Shown: piece by piece, positions 60,987 through 64,000 of the stretch
Layout: the number at the start of each line of letters is the position of its first letter
Position numbering within the stretch: the first letter of the stretch is position 1
Source of the DNA: Sphingobacteriales bacterium
GTDB lineage: Bacteria > Bacteroidota > Bacteroidia > Chitinophagales > Chitinophagaceae
Reading direction: 5' to 3'
DNA: 64,000 bases
Assembly: GCA_016192105.1 (NCBI GenBank)
Contig: JACPUV010000053.1
Span: 1-64,000 of the forward strand
Made by a program: the position numbers and the translations under genes
The notes under the pieces: generated by a model
Database searches by the model: none
What the model was told of the DNA's origin: nothing
Seen by the model: the letters and a program-made list of their open reading frames with translations, nothing else

Positions 60987-61913
60987 ATGCAACTATCTAC
61001 CCGACACCTGCTGGGCATTAAAAATCTCTCCAAGGAAGATATCTCCCTTATTTTATCCACGGCCGAGCAATTCAAAGAAGTGTTACAGCGACCTGTAAAG
61101 AAAGTGCCTTCCCTCCGGGATGTAACCATTGTGAACCTCTTTTATGAGAACTCCACCCGGACCCGTTTCTCTTTTGAACTGGCGGAAAAAAGGCTGAGTG
61201 CCGATACGATCAATTTCGCGGCATCTTCCTCTTCCGCTGCTAAGGGAGAAACCCTGCTGGATACAGTAAACAATATCCTGTCGATGAAAGTGGATATGGT
61301 GGTGATGCGGCACAGTGCCAGCGGAGCTCCCCATTTTTTATCCCAGCATATACCGGCTGCGATCATCAATGCCGGTGACGGGATCAATGAGCATCCCACG
61401 CAGGCCCTGCTGGATGCCTTTTCCATCCGGGAAAAAACGGGAGGACTTGAAGGGCGAAAAGTGGCCATTATCGGCGATATCATGCACAGCCGGGTGGCAC
61501 AAAGCAATATTTACCTGCTGAACAAGATGGGTGCGGAGGTAACGGTTTGCGGACCACCCACACTGATCCCCAAATATATCCGGGAAGCCCTGGGGGTGAA
61601 TGTGAGTTATAACCTCAGGGAAACCCTGGAATGGTGTGATGTGGCCAATGTATTGCGGATCCAGCTGGAAAGACAGAACCAGGTACTGTTCTCCTCCCTG
61701 CGGGAATACAGTATCGCTTACGGGATCAACCGGCAACTGCTCGACAGCCTGAACAAAGAAATCGTCATCATGCACCCCGGACCCATCAACCGGGGGGTGG
61801 AGTTGGACAGCGATGTGGCCGACAGCAAACAATCCATTATTTTGCAGCAGGTGGAGAATGGCGTGGCCGTGCGGATGGCCGTGTTGTATTTATTGGCAAA
61901 CAGAAATAATTAA
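60987..61913 (+). CDS. pyrB: Aspartate carbamoyltransferase, catalytic subunit
   Basis: 308 residues. Joins carbamoyl phosphate and aspartate in pyrimidine synthesis. Carbamoyl-phosphate site STRTRFSFELAEK (about residues 54-66), EHPTQALLDAFSI, IIGDIMHSRVAQSNI, and the C-terminal PGPINRGVELDSDVADS. The regulatory PyrI gene is not in the window. It is preceded by TAATTTCG (one mismatch to the -7 consensus) at about 60973. The stop codon overlaps a possible ATG (TAATG) that opens into the coaD frame. Confidence 0.95.
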   Translation: MQLSTRHLLGIKNLSKEDISLILSTAEQFKEVLQRPVKKVPSLRDVTIVNLFYENSTRTRFSFELAEKRLSADTINFAASSSSAAKGETLLDTVNNILSMKVDMVVMRHSASGAPHFLSQHIPAAIINAGDGINEHPTQALLDAFSIREKTGGLEGRKVAIIGDIMHSRVAQSNIYLLNKMGAEVTVCGPPTLIPKYIREALGVNVSYNLRETLEWCDVANVLRIQLERQNQVLFSSLREYSIAYGINRQLLDSLNKEIVIMHPGPINRGVELDSDVADSKQSIILQQVENGVAVRMAVLYLLANRNN

Positions 61914-61971
61914 TGGCGATTGCCGGTACAGGTCCTTCGGCATCGGAGAAACCCGTATTTCAGGCGAACGG

Positions 61972-61999
61972 CTATAACTACAAACTACTAACCACAAAC
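61972..61999 (-). repeat. Heptamer tract in the coaD leader
   Basis: + strand CTATAAC, TACAAAC, TACTAAC, CACAAAC; the G-rich form is antisense to coaD. It ends 6 bp before the coaD ATG. Confidence 0.7.
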
Positions 62000-62005
62000 T
62001 TGCCC

Positions 62006-62476
62006 ATGCCCCGATTCTGCCTCTTTCCCGGAACCTTTGACCCACTGACCCTGGGCCATGTGGATATTATAAACCGGGCCCTTCCCTTATTTGATAAGAT
62101 CATTGTGGGGATCGGCCTGAATTCAGCCAAAGCTCCGATGTTCTCCCCGGAGCAACGTCTCCAGTGGATCGAAGAGATCTATAAAGATGAGGAAAGAGTG
62201 GTCGGGGCTATTTATGAAGGACTGACCATTGATTATTGCAAGGAAGTGGATGCGCAGTTTATCCTGCGGGGTATCCGGTATGTGAGCGACTTTGAATATG
62301 AGAAGACCATTGCAGATGCCAACCGCACCCTCGATAAGTCCATTGAAACGATCTTCCTTACCGGTGAACCCAAGTACACATCAGTGGCTTCCACCATTGT
62401 GCGGGATATCCTCCGGAATGGGGGCAATGCAGCCCCTTTTTTACCAGAAGTAGTGGCAAAATCCATAAAAAAATAA
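62006..62476 (+). CDS. coaD: Phosphopantetheine adenylyltransferase
   Basis: 156 residues from the ATG at 62006, where the family normally begins. Adenylylates 4'-phosphopantetheine in coenzyme A synthesis. Nucleotidyltransferase motif FPGTFDPLTLGHVDI, RGIRYVSDFEYEKTIADANR, and TSVASTIVRDILRNGG. An in-frame ATG at 61913, overlapping the pyrB stop, would add 31 residues that are partly encoded by a heptamer tract and have no family counterpart; this start is not favoured. The next gene follows 3 bp downstream. Confidence 0.94.
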   Translation: MPRFCLFPGTFDPLTLGHVDIINRALPLFDKIIVGIGLNSAKAPMFSPEQRLQWIEEIYKDEERVVGAIYEGLTIDYCKEVDAQFILRGIRYVSDFEYEKTIADANRTLDKSIETIFLTGEPKYTSVASTIVRDILRNGGNAAPFLPEVVAKSIKK

Positions 62477-62479
62477 AGA

Positions 62480-62932
62480 ATGCCTGTTTGGTTTAAGAAG
62501 GACCTTTCTTTGGCCGATTTCAAAGACCTGGGAAAAGACACGATGGGTGACCACCTGGGGATTGAGTGGACAGCCGTCGGGGACGATTACCTGGAAGCAC
62601 GGATGCCGGTGGATCACCGCACCAAACAACCCTATGGTTTATTGCACGGGGGCGCTTCCTGTGCCCTGGCTGAAACACTCGGAAGTGTGGGGGCAGCCCT
62701 GGTGACGGATCCTGAAAAATTTTATTGCGTGGGGCTGGAGATCAATGCCAATCATGTGCGAAGTGCCCGGGAAGGGTTTGTTACGGGCGTGGCTTCCCCG
62801 CTGCATCTCGGCGCCAGTACGCAGGTATGGGATATAAAAATCTATGATAATAGGAAAAAGCTGATCTGTATCAGCCGGCTCACTGTGGCCGTGATCCCCC
62901 GGAAAGACGGATCATTGCTCCCGCATCAGTGA
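62480..62932 (+). CDS. Hotdog-fold thioesterase (PaaI/YdiI type)
   Basis: 150 residues. Hotdog-fold acyl-CoA thioesterase. Signature YGLLHGGASCALAETLGSVGA carries the conserved Gly-Gly and the Glu of the active site, followed by GLEINANHVRSAREGFVTGVA and a final strand. Pattern fits YdiI/MenI-like enzymes that release 1,4-dihydroxy-2-naphthoate in menaquinone synthesis or general PaaI thioesterases; no menaquinone gene is adjacent. It starts 3 bp after coaD and its 3' end overlaps the convergent Nudix gene by 21 bp. Confidence 0.89.
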   Translation: MPVWFKKDLSLADFKDLGKDTMGDHLGIEWTAVGDDYLEARMPVDHRTKQPYGLLHGGASCALAETLGSVGAALVTDPEKFYCVGLEINANHVRSAREGFVTGVASPLHLGASTQVWDIKIYDNRKKLICISRLTVAVIPRKDGSLLPHQ

Positions 62933-63538
62933 CAGCACTTCGGCTACTGAAGGATACGTATTTTCCAGGTATTCCTGCAGGCCTGCCGGTTTCACCCACT
63001 TGGCTTCCAGGATATCTTCTTCGGTCTGTGGTACCAGCGGCTGGGTACCGGTAATCCGCATCTGGTACCAATGCGATTCTTTCAGGATATACTTTGTTCC
63101 TTCGTGGTAGGTATGATAGGTGATACAAAGGGGGGAAAGCAATTTGATATCATGTAAACCGGTTTCTTCCTCCACTTCACGTACCGCACAGCCTTCCAGT
63201 TTTTCTCCCGGATCCAGTTTGCCCTTGGGCAGGTCCCATTTGCCCCTGCGGAAAATAAGCAGCCATTCGTTTTTCCCGTTTACGACCAGGCCTCCGGCTG
63301 CTTTTACCAGGGTAAATTTTTTAAATACCGCTTTTTTTAATTCTTCCAGGGAGGAATGTACGAACACACCGGCGTGAATCTTCTCCTGCTCCATTTCGTG
63401 CAGCATGGATTTTACGGTATGACTGTTCAGTTCATCAATGAAGACCGTTTCCTCATGATGGATATAAGAAGAAAGCTGCTCATCCACTGCATCGCAGAGG
63501 AAGAGGGGCTTGTCATTGAAATAAATTTTTATAAACAT
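62912..63538 (-). CDS. Nudix hydrolase
   Basis: 208 residues. The Nudix box is complete: Gly and the Glu cluster in GKLDPGEKLEGCAVREVEEE, then TGL, following KWDLPK. About 80 N-terminal residues precede the domain (FIKIYFNDKPLFLCDAV, HEETVFIDELNSHTVKSMLHEMEQE); this added region is not recognised and could be a small substrate or regulatory domain. The C-terminal W-V-K-P segment is typical. Substrate unknown; relatives hydrolyse nucleoside diphosphate derivatives. Divergent from pyrE with a 28-bp gap. Confidence 0.9.
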   Translation of the reverse strand: MFIKIYFNDKPLFLCDAVDEQLSSYIHHEETVFIDELNSHTVKSMLHEMEQEKIHAGVFVHSSLEELKKAVFKKFTLVKAAGGLVVNGKNEWLLIFRRGKWDLPKGKLDPGEKLEGCAVREVEEETGLHDIKLLSPLCITYHTYHEGTKYILKESHWYQMRITGTQPLVPQTEEDILEAKWVKPAGLQEYLENTYPSVAEVLSLMREQ

Positions 63539-63566
63539 AGTGCAGGGTTCATTTTATCTTCGCAGC

Positions 63567-64000
63567 ATGACAAACGCAAAGGCGGTGGCCGAAAAACTGC
63601 TTCAAGTTAATGCAGTTAAGTTAAATCCCGAACAACCCTTTACCTGGGCCAGCGGCTGGAAGAGCCCGATCTATTGCGATAACCGGAAAGTGCTCTCTTT
63701 TCCCTTTATCCGGGATTATATCAAATCGGAGATGTGCAATGTGATTTTTGAGAAATTCCCGGAGGCAGAACTGCTGGCCGGGGTGGCCACGGCGGGGATC
63801 GCCTGGGGAGCCATGGCGGCTGACCAGCTTAAACTGCCTTATATATATGTCCGGCCCAAGCCCAAAGAACACGGCCTGGGCAACCAGATCGAGGGATTTT
63901 ATGAAAAAGGACAGAAAACCGTGGTGATCGAAGACCTGGTATCCACCGGCAAAAGCAGCCTGCAGGTAGTGGATGTACTGAAAGCACAGGGGCTGAATGT
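63567..64000 (+). CDS. pyrE: Orotate phosphoribosyltransferase (cut by the window end)
   Basis: The first 144 residues; the gene runs past the window edge. Converts orotate and PRPP to orotidine monophosphate. Start MTNAKAVAEKLLQVNAVKL, then FTWASGWKSPIYCDNRKVLSFP (orotate site), ELLAGVATAGIAWGA, YVRPKPKEHGLGNQIEG, and the PRPP motif VVIEDLVSTGKSSLQVV. This is the third pyrimidine gene here after pyrR and pyrB, but it is separated from them by coaD, a thioesterase and the Nudix gene. TATCTTCG, one mismatch from the -7 consensus, is 11 bp upstream. Confidence 0.95.
   Translation, partial: MTNAKAVAEKLLQVNAVKLNPEQPFTWASGWKSPIYCDNRKVLSFPFIRDYIKSEMCNVIFEKFPEAELLAGVATAGIAWGAMAADQLKLPYIYVRPKPKEHGLGNQIEGFYEKGQKTVVIEDLVSTGKSSLQVVDVLKAQGLN

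Overview
The window is chromosomal DNA from a member of the Bacteroidetes, most likely a Chitinophagaceae-like soil or freshwater bacterium. This rests on: promoter boxes of the form TAnnTTTG; a short primary sigma factor lacking the region 1.1 and spacer insertions; few Shine-Dalgarno sequences before starts; and families largely confined to this phylum (GLPGLI, DUF4249, DUF3822 beside rsmD, DUF4403, DUF6941, DUF2027-Smr, a fold-III arginine decarboxylase). Species cannot be named from the sequence. About 60 protein genes and one RNA gene (rnpB) are present. No tRNA, rRNA, prophage, insertion sequence, CRISPR array or plasmid gene was seen, and no stretch over 300 bp lacks a gene.

Layout. 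1-3.6 kb: an exported protein, lipoyl synthase, a phosphodiester glycosidase and a DUF4382 lipoprotein. 3.6-18.4 kb: a carbohydrate and glycogen neighbourhood with a ROK glucokinase, an FHS sugar transporter, glgA-glgC, a maltodextrin-type MFS transporter with a secreted GH13 amylase, a GLPGLI/outer-membrane beta-barrel pair and glgB. 18.5-31.5 kb: a TPR protein, argS, gtrA, several envelope or unknown proteins, dnaK, an RRM protein, a FAS1 protein and a HAD phosphatase. 31.5-43.3 kb: a TonB-C protein, arginine decarboxylase, small lipoproteins, hsp20, a bacilliredoxin, lgt, the primary sigma factor, trxB, folB and a MATE pump. 43.4-49.4 kb: a compact run DUF3822-rsmD-formyl-THF cyclo-ligase-lpxK-rnr-prenyl synthase. 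49.4-57.5 kb: an amino acid permease, an Smr protein, RNase P RNA, a CPBP membrane protein and lipoproteins. 57.6-64 kb: prfB (programmed frameshift), pruA, pyrR, pyrB, coaD, a hotdog thioesterase, a Nudix protein and the start of pyrE.

How genes work together. Imported sugar would be phosphorylated by the ROK kinase, activated by GlgC, polymerised by GlgA and branched by GlgB; the secreted GH13 enzyme and its adjacent transporter would recover external alpha-glucans. pyrR, pyrB and pyrE form a loose pyrimidine cluster. The rest is mostly housekeeping.

The most unusual structure is not a gene. At least twelve sites carry short, degenerate tandem tracts with a period of 7 bp (two further sites have a period of 8), almost all next to a stop or start codon. 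Their G-rich strand, read 5' to 3', runs away from the nearest gene. One tract lies in frame inside argS, and in two genes the tract contributes the stop codon. I know of no description of this family, though I could not search for one.
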